Shown: positions 15,474 through 23,570, counted from the stretch's first letter. The stretch: DNA of 46,081 bases from Oscillospiraceae bacterium (GCA_017430985.1 JAFRLZ010000029.1:1-46081); one strand, 5' to 3'. Program-made: numbers and translations. Notes: generated from the letters alone by a model not told the origin.

Positions 15474-16421
15474 TCAGTCCCCGTTATGGACGACCACCTG
15501 CGGGAAGGGGATCTCGATCCCCTTCTCCGCGAAGAGGATGCGGATATCCTTCGTCAGCATGCGCTGCGCGGCAAAAACGTCTTCTTCCTTCGTGTCCACG
15601 ACCAGCTTGATCTCCACGCCGCTGTCCCCCAGCTTCGTGACGCCGAGGAAGCGCGGCTGCGCCAGATACAGGTCCGGATGCGCCAGGAACATGTCGGGTA
15701 GGCTCTCATTCAGGATCTGCTCGAGCTTGCGCAGGTCGGTGCTGTAGGACACGCTCACCTCGCAGGCCGCCAGCGAGCTGTTGCGGGAGCGGTTCTGGAA
15801 GTTGCGGATATCGGAGTTGTTGACGACCTTCAGGTTCTTTCCCGCGTCCTCGATGGTCGTCGTGCGCACGCCGATATCCCGCACCGTGCCGCGGAAGTCG
15901 TCCAGGATGATGATGTCGCCGATGGTGTATTTGCCTTCGAAAATGATGAACAGGCCCGTGATGACGTCTTCGATCAGACTCTGCGCGGCAAAGCCCACGA
16001 TCAGGCCGATGATCCCGATGCCGGCCAGCACGGCGGTGGAGTTGACGCCCAGGATGCTCAGGCCCCAGATCACGCCGATGATGACCGCGAGGTACTTGAC
16101 GGCCCCGGCGATCAGCGCGGCGATCGTCCTGGCGCGCGCGCTCTTCCGGCCGATCGCGTTCAGGATGAGCTTGATGAGCAGATAGCAGAGCCAGAGGACG
16201 CAGATGGCCAGAACGAGAGTCAGCAGGTGGGCCAGGGTGATGTGCCCGCTCCGCTCGATGAGGAAGTGGGTCTTCTCCAGCTCCGCCATGGCCTGCTTCG
16301 TCTCCGCGGAGAGCGGCAGCCAGCTCGGCTTGAGCAGGAACACCGTCAGGATCAGGGCGATGACCGCGCCGACGATCGTTTTCGTGTTGTTCGCGGCTTT
16401 CTTTTTGCTCGTCTTTTTCAT
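15474..16421 (-). CDS. MscS-family mechanosensitive channel (first copy)
   Basis: 315 residues. A Lys-rich start (MKKTSKKKAANNTK), one hydrophobic helix, an extracellular stretch, then the conserved pore region LSILGVNSTAVLAGIGIIGL with VGFAAQSLIEDVITGLFIIFE. The cytoplasmic vestibule carries YTIGDIIILDDFRGTVRDIGVRTT and VVNNSDIRNFQNRS. It should release osmolytes when membrane tension rises. It lies 13 bp after the surface-protein gene and its RBS (AAAGGAGG) overlaps that gene's stop codon, so the two are co-expressed. A clear paralogue at 24674-25516 has the same kind of partner. Confidence 0.93.
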   Translation of the reverse strand: MKKTSKKKAANNTKTIVGAVIALILTVFLLKPSWLPLSAETKQAMAELEKTHFLIERSGHITLAHLLTLVLAICVLWLCYLLIKLILNAIGRKSARARTIAALIAGAVKYLAVIIGVIWGLSILGVNSTAVLAGIGIIGLIVGFAAQSLIEDVITGLFIIFEGKYTIGDIIILDDFRGTVRDIGVRTTTIEDAGKNLKVVNNSDIRNFQNRSRNSSLAACEVSVSYSTDLRKLEQILNESLPDMFLAHPDLYLAQPRFLGVTKLGDSGVEIKLVVDTKEEDVFAAQRMLTKDIRILFAEKGIEIPFPQVVVHNGD

Positions 16422-16434
16422 GGGGGATCCTCCT

Positions 16435-18351
16435 TTAGGGCGTCAGTTCTGAGATGGGTCGGAAGCCTCCGCTGCTATAGGCGTAGATGCCGTCTGTCAC
16501 CGTATAGGTGCCAAAGCCGGAGGTGGCGGTATAGCTGCCGGTCTCGGCGTAAAGGTGGAAGTGGGTCGCCCCGGGCGGCGGCGTCACCAGGGCCAGCGAG
16601 TACAGGTACTGATACAGGCTGCCGGGCACGACGGTCATGAGCGTCCCGCCGCCGGGGTAGATCGTCGTGGCGCCGAGATAATTCCAGCTGTCGGCGCCGC
16701 TCTGCTCATACCACTCGATGTCGATCCTGGCAATGCCGCTGGCGCTGTAGGTGAAGGGATCTCCCGACTCCGATCCGACGGAGACCGTCGTGACGCCGGA
16801 GCTGTAGGAGATATCCGTCTTGGGCCGCCAGCACACCATTCCGACGCTCTCCGGCGGGACGGTCACCGTCTGCGTGAAGTCCACGCCGAGGAGCTTGTAG
16901 TGCAGGACCAGGTCGACCCGCCAGTACTGCGAGATGTTGTCCACGCTGTGGCAGAACGGGATGCTGCCGGCGCTCGTGCGCAGCGCCACGGTGCCGGTGC
17001 TCGTGACGGCGGTCCAGTCAAAGGTCTCCGGCTGGCCGGTGGACCAGATCTTCGCGTCGACGGAGATGTCCGTCGCGTCGTTCGGCGTGAGCAGATACTG
17101 CAGCTCGATGAGCTTCAGGCCGTAGCCGGGGGCGTTGAACTCGCCCCAGTACCACAGGTGCGAGTAGCTGATCGTGGGGGCGACCGGAGGCGGCGTGGTC
17201 AGCGCCTGCGGGAAGCACTGCACGTCCTTCGGGTCGTGGATCGCGTAGACCGCGCCGTCGCGCGTGTCGACGGCGGTGCCGCCCATCTCGAAGATCAGGT
17301 AGAAGTTCGAGGCGCCCGCGAGCGCGGCGGTCGTGGTCGGCGCGGCGTTCACCGTGCCGCTGTAGGTGTATTTGAGGACCATATTGTCCCCGTCCGGCGT
17401 CGGGCCGATCGGGCCGGAGATCGGGCAGGTGCCCGTGCCGTCCCAGATCGTGCGGACCTCGCTCTCCGCGACCTTGTTGTAGGCGCTGTCCATCCAGGCC
17501 AGCTTGATGCCGGTGAACTGCGGCGTGAAGTCGTGCCTGTAGGCCGCCGGGTAGATAAAGGCCAGGGTGCTGCTGACGCTCTTGGCGCTGTCGGGTCCGC
17601 CGGAGCTCGTGCCGACGTCCTGCAGCAGCAGGAAGCCCTGCCACTCGGGCGAGGCGACGAGCGTGAAGGTCTTGGTCTTCGACGCGCCGCCCAGCTTGTA
17701 GGCGAGGGTGATCTTCAGCTCCCAGGCGTCCGCGCTGCGCGGCTCCATCTGCCCCGCAACGTTCTGGTCGAAGACGATCTCCCCGCTGCCGGAGGCCGTA
17801 GCTGTGGAAAAGCTCAGCGACGGGTCCGCCATGGAGGTGACCACCGCGGAGGAGCTGATCGCGGTCGCGTCGTTCGGCGTGATCACATAGGACAGCTCCG
17901 CGTGGTCGATCTGGAACCAGTAACGCAGGGCCGACAGGTTGACCGTGGGCTCCTTGTAGGTGACGGGAGGCGGGCCGGGCGGCGAGGTCGGCTTCGGCGT
18001 GGGCGTCGGCGGCGGCGTAGGCGTGGGCGTCGGGGTCGGCGTAGGCGTGGGCGTCGGCGTCGGGGCCGGCGTCGGGGTCGGTGAAAGCGTAGGCGTCGGC
18101 GGCGGCGTAGGCGTCGGAAGCGGCGTGGGCGCAGCCGTCGGCTCCGGCACGGGGCTGGCGATCGGCCTCTCCGGCTCCTGCGGCGGGCTCGCCAGCGGGA
18201 CGAGGGCGCTTGTCAGGATCAGGGCCAGCCCGGCGACGATCAGCAGGAAGGCCGCCGGCGACGGGAGCCTTTTGTATCGCTTCCTGCCCTTGACGGGTTC
18301 GTAGGGCTGCGCGAATTCCGGGTATCTGTCGTCGATCTCTCGTATGCTCAC
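16435..18351 (-). CDS. Single-pass membrane-anchored surface protein with Pro-Thr stalk and duplicated ectodomain
   Basis: About 638 residues, function unknown. A basic cytosolic tail (residues 1-35, ending KGRKRYKR) precedes one transmembrane helix (FLLIVAGLALILTSALV). A stalk of about 70 residues of Thr-Pro repeats follows, then a beta-rich ectodomain of about 490 residues. The ectodomain is an internal duplication: ELSYVITPNDATAIS and ELQYLLTPNDATDIS start the two units, which continue with WELKITLAYKLGG...TFTLVA and WRVDLVLHYKLLG...TVTV. The GTG start is chosen because the promoter -10 box overlaps an upstream in-frame ATG. It is co-transcribed with mscS just downstream. Tension sensing, cell-wall contact or adhesion are possible; nothing proves any of them. 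Confidence 0.75.
   Translation of the reverse strand: MSIREIDDRYPEFAQPYEPVKGRKRYKRLPSPAAFLLIVAGLALILTSALVPLASPPQEPERPIASPVPEPTAAPTPLPTPTPPPTPTLSPTPTPAPTPTPTPTPTPTPTPTPPPTPTPKPTSPPGPPPVTYKEPTVNLSALRYWFQIDHAELSYVITPNDATAISSSAVVTSMADPSLSFSTATASGSGEIVFDQNVAGQMEPRSADAWELKITLAYKLGGASKTKTFTLVASPEWQGFLLLQDVGTSSGGPDSAKSVSSTLAFIYPAAYRHDFTPQFTGIKLAWMDSAYNKVAESEVRTIWDGTGTCPISGPIGPTPDGDNMVLKYTYSGTVNAAPTTTAALAGASNFYLIFEMGGTAVDTRDGAVYAIHDPKDVQCFPQALTTPPPVAPTISYSHLWYWGEFNAPGYGLKLIELQYLLTPNDATDISVDAKIWSTGQPETFDWTAVTSTGTVALRTSAGSIPFCHSVDNISQYWRVDLVLHYKLLGVDFTQTVTVPPESVGMVCWRPKTDISYSSGVTTVSVGSESGDPFTYSASGIARIDIEWYEQSGADSWNYLGATTIYPGGGTLMTVVPGSLYQYLYSLALVTPPPGATHFHLYAETGSYTATSGFGTYTVTDGIYAYSSGGFRPISELTP
17985..18135 (-). 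repeat. Thr-Pro coding repeat (GGCGT-type tandem)
   Basis: Degenerate 6-bp units of the type GGCGTC/GGCGTG/GGCGTA encode the Thr-Pro stalk of the surface protein. The near-regular DNA repeat is prone to slippage, so stalk length may vary between strains. Confidence 0.8.
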
Positions 18352-18409
18352 GGCCCTCCGCCCCCTTTCATTTTGATCGTCTGCATTACATCGCCCACAA
18401 TATATTGTT

Positions 18410-18439
18410 ATCATACCGCGAAAAAGCGCTTGCCGTCAA
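18410..18439 (-). promoter_or_regulatory. Promoter of the surface-protein/mscS pair
   Basis: Minus strand: -35 TTGACG (18434-18439), 18-bp spacer, -10 TATGAT (18410-18415). The -10 overlaps an in-frame ATG, which rules it out as a start. Confidence 0.72.
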
Positions 18440-18471
18440 CAACAAAGTCTGCCTTTTTTGACCTGCGCGGC

Positions 18472-18512
18472 AAAAAACAGACGCGGAAGCCGGAAGGCTT
18501 CCGCGTCTGTTT
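18472..18512 (-). terminator. Terminator after folD
   Basis: AGACGCGGAAGCC (18479-18491), loop GGAA, GGCTTCCGCGTCT (18496-18508), followed on the minus strand by TGTTTTTT. Confidence 0.9.
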
Positions 18513-18522
18513 TCATGGTCTG

Positions 18523-19365
18523 TCACGCCCGCTCGGCGGCCTCGACCAGATGCTTGAAGAGCGTGGCCGTGGTCACGGCGCCGACGCCGCCCGGCACCGG
18601 GGTGATCGCCCTGACGATCGGCTCAGCGGCCTCGAAATCCACGTCGCCGCGCATCACGCCGTCGACCATGCTCGCCCCCACGTCCAGCACGACCTGGCCC
18701 TCGCGCAGGAAGTCCGCGCCGACGAAGCCGGGCTTGCCGATCGCGGCGATCAGCACGTCCGCCGCCCGGCAGATCGCGGGCAGATCGCGGCTGCGGCTGT
18801 GGCAGACTGTGACGGTGGCGTTTTCCGCCAGCAGCAGCTGGCTGACGGGGCGGCCGATCACCAGGCTGCGCCCGAGCACGACGGCCCGCGCGCCGGAGAG
18901 CGGCACCTCATAGTGCTTCAGCAGCTCCATGCAGGAGCAGGCGGTGCAGGGCGCGAAGGCCCCCGCCTGCCCGGCGAACAGCGCGCCGAGCGCGCGCGTG
19001 CCCATGCCGTCGAGATCCTTCTCGGGGCGCAGGGCCTCGCAGACGGCGAAGCCGTCCATGTGCTTCGGCACGGGGCGCAGCAGCAGGCAACCGTGGATCG
19101 AGTCGTCCCCGTTCACGCGTGCGATCACGTCCAGCAGCTCCTCCTGCGCAGCCGTCTCCGGCAGCACGATGCTCTCAACCTGCGCGCCGACCTTGCCCGC
19201 ATAGCGCAGCACGGCGCGCTCATAGAACAGATCGCCTCCGCGCTCGCCCAGACGGACGACCGCGAGCTTCGGCATGACGCCGCGCTCAGCCAGGCGGGCG
19301 ATGCGCGCGCTCAGATCTTCCGCAATGGCGGCCGCGACAGGCGCGCCTTTCAGCAAATCAGACAT
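18523..19365 (-). CDS. folD: FolD-family methylene-THF dehydrogenase with altered cyclohydrolase site
   Basis: 280 residues, normal FolD length and fold. LSGARAVVLGRSLVIGRPVSQLLL is the NAD(P) site, VTVCHSRSRDL and VDVGAS-like motifs follow, and TPVPGGVGAVTTATL is the C-terminal signature. In the active site, Y48 is kept, but the lysine four residues later, needed for methenyl-THF hydrolysis in characterised FolD enzymes, is V52. The usual VQLPLP glutamine is L96 (GCLLLRPVP). The KDLDG motif (116-120) remains. The protein therefore probably keeps dehydrogenase activity with weak or no cyclohydrolase activity. That would be covered by the FchA-like gene 13 bp upstream in the same operon. A similar variant is, as far as I know, common in clostridia. 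Confidence 0.9.
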   Translation of the reverse strand: MSDLLKGAPVAAAIAEDLSARIARLAERGVMPKLAVVRLGERGGDLFYERAVLRYAGKVGAQVESIVLPETAAQEELLDVIARVNGDDSIHGCLLLRPVPKHMDGFAVCEALRPEKDLDGMGTRALGALFAGQAGAFAPCTACSCMELLKHYEVPLSGARAVVLGRSLVIGRPVSQLLLAENATVTVCHSRSRDLPAICRAADVLIAAIGKPGFVGADFLREGQVVLDVGASMVDGVMRGDVDFEAAEPIVRAITPVPGGVGAVTTATLFKHLVEAAERA

Positions 19366-19378
19366 ATCCAGTCTCCTC

Positions 19379-19990
19379 TCAATTCTCTCTCAGCCGCGCC
19401 TCGACCGCCGCGTACACCGCGTCGGCCCGGGCGGTATAGTCTTTCAAAAGGGCCTCCGCCTCCCGCTCGACGGGCCCGCGGTCCTCGGCGGGCAGCGTGC
19501 GGGTGTTGACCCAGACGTTCATCGCCGCCGCGCGCAGGGCGCCCCGCGCGAGCGCCGCGCCGCAGCCCACGTCGCTCAGCAGCAGCTTCTTGCAGTTCGG
19601 CAGCAGCTCCTCCAGCAGCGCGACGGTCTCCGCGCAGCGGCGGAGCATCGCCATGGGAGCCTCCAGCGCCAGCAGCGTGGCGTCCCGGAGCGTCTCCGTC
19701 CGACCGGGCGCGTCCTTCGGGATAGCATAGGCCGCCGCCAGCGGCGCAAAGCCCGCCGCGTCCTCGTCGATGAGCGCGAGCAGCGCCGTACGCAGCGCGT
19801 CCGCCCTAGAGATCAGGGGCTCGACAGCCTCCTCGCGGCCCGGCGCGGAGAGCCGAGCGGCCATCGCGCCCAGCGCTGCGCCGAGAGCCCCGCAGAGCGC
19901 CGCCGCGCCGCCGCCTCCGGGCACCGCGTCCTTCGACGCGAGCCTTGCGGCAAAGACCAACGCGTTCAGAGAACTCAGTTTTTCGTCCAT
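19379..19990 (-). CDS. fchA: FchA-like methenyl-THF cyclohydrolase / formimino-THF cyclodeaminase family
   Basis: 203 residues of the FTCD-C/FchA family, which hydrolyses 5,10-methenyl-THF or deaminates formimino-THF. Recognisable parts are DAVPGGGGAAALCGALGAALGAM near the N-terminus, a Met/Ala-rich helical core (APMAMLRRCAETVALLEEL), and LLSDVGCGAALARGALRAAAMNVWVN. MDEKLSS is the start, with GGGAGGG seven bases upstream. It precedes folD by 13 bp; its stop merges with the folD RBS. With the defective cyclohydrolase site of FolD next door, the cyclohydrolase role is the likelier one. The residues that separate the two activities are not something I can judge by eye. Confidence 0.85.
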   Translation of the reverse strand: MDEKLSSLNALVFAARLASKDAVPGGGGAAALCGALGAALGAMAARLSAPGREEAVEPLISRADALRTALLALIDEDAAGFAPLAAAYAIPKDAPGRTETLRDATLLALEAPMAMLRRCAETVALLEELLPNCKKLLLSDVGCGAALARGALRAAAMNVWVNTRTLPAEDRGPVEREAEALLKDYTARADAVYAAVEARLREN

Positions 19991-20010
19991 GGCAGTCCCT
20001 CCCGTCCCAC

Positions 20011-20039
20011 ACTCTACCACAGCGCCGCCGGCAAATCAA
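20011..20039 (-). promoter_or_regulatory. Promoter of fchA-folD
   Basis: Minus strand: -35 TTGATT (20034-20039), 17-bp spacer, -10 TAGAGT (20011-20016). Confidence 0.65.
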
Positions 20040-20065
20040 GCGCGTGAATTCGTTCTTTTTCGTTC

Positions 20066-20094
20066 TTTACTTTGAGACCTCTTTTTGCTATACT
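20066..20094 (+). promoter_or_regulatory. Promoter of the YdjI/G/H-like operon
   Basis: -35 TTTACT (20066-20071), 17-bp spacer, -10 TATACT (20089-20094), followed by RBS AAAGGAG before the first gene. The -35 is weak, consistent with regulated expression. It is divergent from the fchA promoter. Confidence 0.6.
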
Positions 20095-20150
20095 GTATTC
20101 GGCAAAATATTCATACACTTGCGCGATAATGTGAAAGGAGATACATCACT

Positions 20151-21461
20151 ATGGGTCTTATCAAAGCGGCGCTGGGTGCGGCAGGCGGCGTGCTGGCCGA
20201 CCAGTGGAAAGAATACTTTTACTGTGAGGCTCTGCCCGCGGACGTTCTGGCCGTCAAGGGGCAGAAGCGCGTGAGCGGGCGCTCCTCCAACACGAGCGGC
20301 ACCGACAACATCATCTCCGACGGCTCCGTCATCGCCGTGGCCGACGGCCAGTGCATGATGATCGTCGAGCAGGGCAAGGTCGTGGATCTCTGCGCCGAGC
20401 CTGGCGAGTACACCTACAACAGCGCCACCGAGCCGAGCATCTTCACCGGCAAGCTCGGCGATAGCGTGCTCGAGGTCTTCAAGAACATCGGCAAGCGCTT
20501 CACCTTCGGCGGCCTGGCGGCCAACGATCAGCGCGTGTATTACTTCAACACCAAGGAGCTGACCGGCAACAAGTACGGCACGCCCTCCCCCGTTCCCTTC
20601 CGCGTCGTCGACAAGAACGTCGGGCTGGACATCGACATCGCCATCCGCTGCTTCGGCGAGTACAGCTACCGGATCAGCAACCCCATCCTCTTCTACACCA
20701 ACCTCTGCGGCAACGTCAGCCGCGCCTACACCCGCGCTCAGATCGACGGTCAGCTCAAGAGCGAGCTGCTGACGGCTCTGCAGCCGGCCTTCGCCCGCAT
20801 CTCCGATATGGGCATCCGCTACTCTTCGCTGCCCGGCCACACCATGGAGCTGGCCGACGCGCTCAACGAGGTCCTCTCCTCCAAGTGGCGCGACCTGCGC
20901 GGCATCGAGATCGTCTCCGTCGGCGTTTCCAGCGTGAAGGCCAGCGAGGAAGACGAGGCCATGATCAAGGAGCTGCAGCGCAACGCCGCCTTCCGCGATC
21001 CTACGATGGCCGCGGCGCACCTGGTCGGCGCGCAGGCCTCCGCCATGCAGTCGGCCGCCTCCAACGAGGGCGCCGGCGCGGCGATGGCCTTCATGGGCAT
21101 GAACATGGCCGGTCAGGCCGGCGGCGTGAGCGCCCAGGGCCTCTACCAGATGGGCCAGCAGCAGGCGGCTGCCGCCGCTCCCGCGGCCGACAGCTGGGTC
21201 TGCCCGAGCTGCGGCACGCGCGCCAGCGGCAAGTTCTGCCCCGAGTGCGGCGCGAAGAAGCCCGTGGCCGACGGCTGGACCTGCCCGACCTGCGGCGCGG
21301 TGAACAAGGGCAAGTTCTGCTCCGAGTGCGGCAGCAAGAAGCCCGCGGGCGTGCCCCAGTACAAGTGCGACAAGTGCGGCTGGGAGCCCGAGGACCCGGC
21401 GCATCCGCCCAAGTTCTGCCCCGAGTGCGGCGACCCCTTTGACGACGGCGACATCGTCTGA
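20151..21461 (+). CDS. YdjI-like SPFH-domain protein with three C-terminal zinc ribbons
   Basis: 436 residues. The N-terminal 290 form an SPFH (band-7, virion-core-like) domain: MGLIKAALGAAGGVLADQWKEYF, GQCMMIVEQGKVVDLCAEPGEY and GIRYSSLPGHTMELADALNEVL. A Met/Ala/Gln-rich linker follows (about 300-345). Three zinc ribbons end the protein: CPSCG...CPECG, CPTCG...CSECG and CDKCG...CPECG. In Bacillus subtilis the SPFH protein YdjI belongs to the pspA-ydjGHI operon and links PspA to the membrane. The operon here keeps the SPFH, zinc-ribbon and TPM partners but has no pspA. It probably scaffolds a membrane-stress complex; client and signal are unknown. RBS AAAGGAG precedes the ATG. Confidence 0.88.
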   Translation: MGLIKAALGAAGGVLADQWKEYFYCEALPADVLAVKGQKRVSGRSSNTSGTDNIISDGSVIAVADGQCMMIVEQGKVVDLCAEPGEYTYNSATEPSIFTGKLGDSVLEVFKNIGKRFTFGGLAANDQRVYYFNTKELTGNKYGTPSPVPFRVVDKNVGLDIDIAIRCFGEYSYRISNPILFYTNLCGNVSRAYTRAQIDGQLKSELLTALQPAFARISDMGIRYSSLPGHTMELADALNEVLSSKWRDLRGIEIVSVGVSSVKASEEDEAMIKELQRNAAFRDPTMAAAHLVGAQASAMQSAASNEGAGAAMAFMGMNMAGQAGGVSAQGLYQMGQQQAAAAAPAADSWVCPSCGTRASGKFCPECGAKKPVADGWTCPTCGAVNKGKFCSECGSKKPAGVPQYKCDKCGWEPEDPAHPPKFCPECGDPFDDGDIV

Positions 21462-21477
21462 TCTCTGATCTTTCTAC

Positions 21478-21506
21478 GGCCTGCCGCCTGTTTCGGGCGG
21501 CAGGCC
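21478..21506 (+). other. Stem-loop between the SPFH and zinc-ribbon genes
   Basis: GGCCTGCCGCC (21478-21488) and GGCGGCAGGCC (21496-21506) form a perfect 11-bp stem. No T-run follows, so it more likely affects mRNA stability or partial termination, leaving the first gene expressed above the next two. Confidence 0.6.
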
Positions 21507-21528
21507 TGCAGATTTAAGGAGTAAGCCT

Positions 21529-22611
21529 ATGGCTACACAGATCACCAATTATCAATGTCCGGCCTGCACCGGTCCCCTCCGCTTCGACGGCAAGACCGGT
21601 CAGCTCAGGTGCGACTACTGCGGCAGCGGTTTCTCCGTGCAGGAGATCGAGGCGCTCTACGCCGACAAGATCGACGCGGCCGAGGCCGCGGGCGTCGCGG
21701 CGCAGGCCGCGCCCGCGAGCGAGGAGGAAACTCCCTGGACGGATGGGCTGCGCGCCTACAACTGCCCGAGCTGCGGCGCGGAGCTCCTCTGCGACGAGAC
21801 AACGGCCGCCACGAGCTGCCCCTACTGCGGCAACCCGACGGTCGTGCCCGTGCAGTTCCACGGCATGCTCAAGCCGGACTATGTGCTGCCCTTCAAGCTG
21901 GACAAGGCCGCGGCGATCGACGCGCTCAAGCGCTTTTACAAGGGCAAAAAGCTGCTGCCCAAGGCCTTTTCGGACCAAAACCACATCGAGGAGATCAAGG
22001 GCGTCTACGTCCCCTTCTGGCTCTACGACGGACGGGTCCGGGCGGACATCAGCTACGCCGCCACGCGCTCCCACAGCTTCCGCAGCGGGCAGTATCAGAT
22101 CACGCAGACGGAGCATTTCCGCCTGCGCCGCTCCGGCACGGTCGATTTCGCGCGCATCCCGGCGGACGGCTCCAGCAAGATGCCGGACGCCCACATGGAC
22201 GCCATCGAGCCCTTCGACTACCGCGAGCTCAAGCCCTTCTCCACGGCCTATCTGCCGGGCTTCCTGGCGGACGTCTACGACGTGCCCGCCGAAGAGGCCG
22301 CCGAGCGCGCCGTCAAGCGCGCCTGCGCGACGGCGGAGGCGGAGTTCACCGCCACCACCGCCGGCTATTCCACCTGCACGGTCACCGACAAGCACATCTC
22401 CATGCCGAAGGTGAAGAGCCGCTACGCGCTTTTGCCGGTTTGGCTGCTCTCCACCCGCTGGAACGGCAAGAGCTTCCTCTTCGCCATGAACGGGCAGACC
22501 GGCAAGCTCATCGGCGACCTGCCGGTGTCGTCCTCCCGCTACGCGGCCTGGTTCTTCGGCATCGCGGCCCCGCTGGCCGCCGTGCTGGCCGCGCTGCTGT
22601 TTCTGCTGTGA
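21529..22611 (+). CDS. YdjG-like double zinc-ribbon protein with C-terminal membrane anchor
   Basis: 360 residues. Two zinc ribbons occupy the first 100: C10/C13 with C28/C31, and C79/C82 with C97/C100 (NCPSCGAELLCDE...CPYCG). A globular middle follows (about 105-335), with KPDYVLPFKLDKAAAIDALKRFYKGKKLLPKAF and GVYVPFWLYDGRVRAD (each broken by other residues), then one helix at the extreme C-terminus (about 338-360). YdjG in B. subtilis is likewise a zinc-ribbon membrane protein made with YdjH and YdjI. Zinc ribbons on both this protein and the SPFH protein suggest they assemble together; that is inference. RBS AAGGAG precedes the ATG. Confidence 0.82.
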   Translation: MATQITNYQCPACTGPLRFDGKTGQLRCDYCGSGFSVQEIEALYADKIDAAEAAGVAAQAAPASEEETPWTDGLRAYNCPSCGAELLCDETTAATSCPYCGNPTVVPVQFHGMLKPDYVLPFKLDKAAAIDALKRFYKGKKLLPKAFSDQNHIEEIKGVYVPFWLYDGRVRADISYAATRSHSFRSGQYQITQTEHFRLRRSGTVDFARIPADGSSKMPDAHMDAIEPFDYRELKPFSTAYLPGFLADVYDVPAEEAAERAVKRACATAEAEFTATTAGYSTCTVTDKHISMPKVKSRYALLPVWLLSTRWNGKSFLFAMNGQTGKLIGDLPVSSSRYAAWFFGIAAPLAAVLAALLFLL

Positions 22612-22625
22612 GGAGGGGCGAGACG

Positions 22626-23498
22626 ATGAAACGACTTCTTCCCCTTCTGCTGATCGTCCTGCTGCTCGCGCTCTTCCCGGCCGCTGCGCTGGCCGAGGGC
22701 GAGACCGCGCAGAGCTTCCCCTATGTGCTGGACAACGCCGGGCTTCTGAGCGAGAGCGAGCGCAGCGCGCTCGAGAGCCGCGCCGCGGAGATCGCCGAGG
22801 CGCACGGCTGCGGCGTGTACGTCGTCACCGTGCAGGATCACACGCAGTTCAACTACGACGAGTACGAGGCCGCCAAGGGCATCTATAACTACTACGAGCT
22901 GGGCAAGGGCTCCGACCACGACGGCGTCCTGCTGCTGCTGAGCATGGCCAACCGCCGCTACGCACTCGTCGGCCACGGCGGCAAGGGCGAGACGATCTGC
23001 GGCTACGAGAGCAGCTGGATCCTTGAAGACAAGTTCCTCGACAACTTCAAGCGGGACGACTGGTACGGCGGCTTCGCCGACTATCTCGACATCTGCCGCA
23101 CACAGCTGACAAAGCTTGAAAACGGCGAGGACATCACCCAGGGCGCGAACATCATCACCGGCCCGGACGGGCTGGAATACCACAGCTACAACGCCCCCGG
23201 CGCCGACGCCGGGCTCCCGACGCCCGTCAAGCTCGCGATCGTGATCTTCGTGCCGCTGCTTACCGCGCTGATCGTCTGCTCTGTGTTCAAGGCGCAGATG
23301 AAGACCGCGAAGGAAAAGACGCAGGCCAACGATTACCTTGTCCCGCAGAGCCTGGACCTGAGCATCCGGGACGACATCTTCACCCACCGCACCGAGACGC
23401 GCACCCGGATCGAGTCCGATTCCGGCAGCCGCGGAGGGAGCGGCGGCAGCAGCTTCCACTCCGGCGGCGGCTTCTCCGGCCGCAGCGGAGGATTTTAG
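22626..23498 (+). CDS. TPM-domain membrane protein (YdjH/YgcG-like)
   Basis: 290 residues. A signal peptide (about 1-23, ending AALAEG) is followed by a TPM domain (about 32-170) with YVLDNAGLLSESERSALE, GVYVVTVQDHTQF and GSDHDGVLLLLSMANRRYALVGHG. One transmembrane helix lies at about 197-220 (LAIVIFVPLLTALIVCSVF), and the tail is Gly/Ser-rich (GGSGGSSFHSGGGFSGRSGGF split for length), as in many YgcG proteins. TPM domains occur as extracytoplasmic phosphatase-like or chaperone modules. The ATG at 22626 follows the zinc-ribbon gene by 14 bp with GAGGAGGGG upstream. It completes the SPFH/zinc-ribbon/TPM trio and ends at a strong terminator. Confidence 0.87.
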   Translation: MKRLLPLLLIVLLLALFPAAALAEGETAQSFPYVLDNAGLLSESERSALESRAAEIAEAHGCGVYVVTVQDHTQFNYDEYEAAKGIYNYYELGKGSDHDGVLLLLSMANRRYALVGHGGKGETICGYESSWILEDKFLDNFKRDDWYGGFADYLDICRTQLTKLENGEDITQGANIITGPDGLEYHSYNAPGADAGLPTPVKLAIVIFVPLLTALIVCSVFKAQMKTAKEKTQANDYLVPQSLDLSIRDDIFTHRTETRTRIESDSGSRGGSGGSSFHSGGGFSGRSGGF

Positions 23499-23509
23499 GC
23501 GACGCCGAC

Positions 23510-23551
23510 AAAAACAGCGCCCGGTATCCGAGGATACCGGGCGCTGTTTTT
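23510..23551. terminator. Strong bidirectional terminator
   Basis: A perfect 20-bp stem with a 2-nt loop (23510-23529 and 23532-23551), flanked by A5 and T5. It serves the TPM operon on plus and the surface protein on minus. Confidence 0.93.
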
Positions 23552-23570
23552 GTTATGGTGCTGTCCGTTT

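Noticed and set aside
16555-18084. Long plus-strand open frame rich in Arg and Gly
   Set aside because: It is the antisense of the surface-protein gene; the Gly-Arg runs are the complement of Thr-Pro codons.
17960-18135. The GGCGTC/GGCGTG tandem as a CRISPR-like or regulatory array
   Set aside because: Units are about 6 bp, continuous and in frame, encoding Thr-Pro; there are no spacers.
20088-21404. Minus-strand open frame opposite the SPFH gene
   Set aside because: The plus strand has clear SPFH and zinc-ribbon motifs and an RBS; the antisense frame has none.
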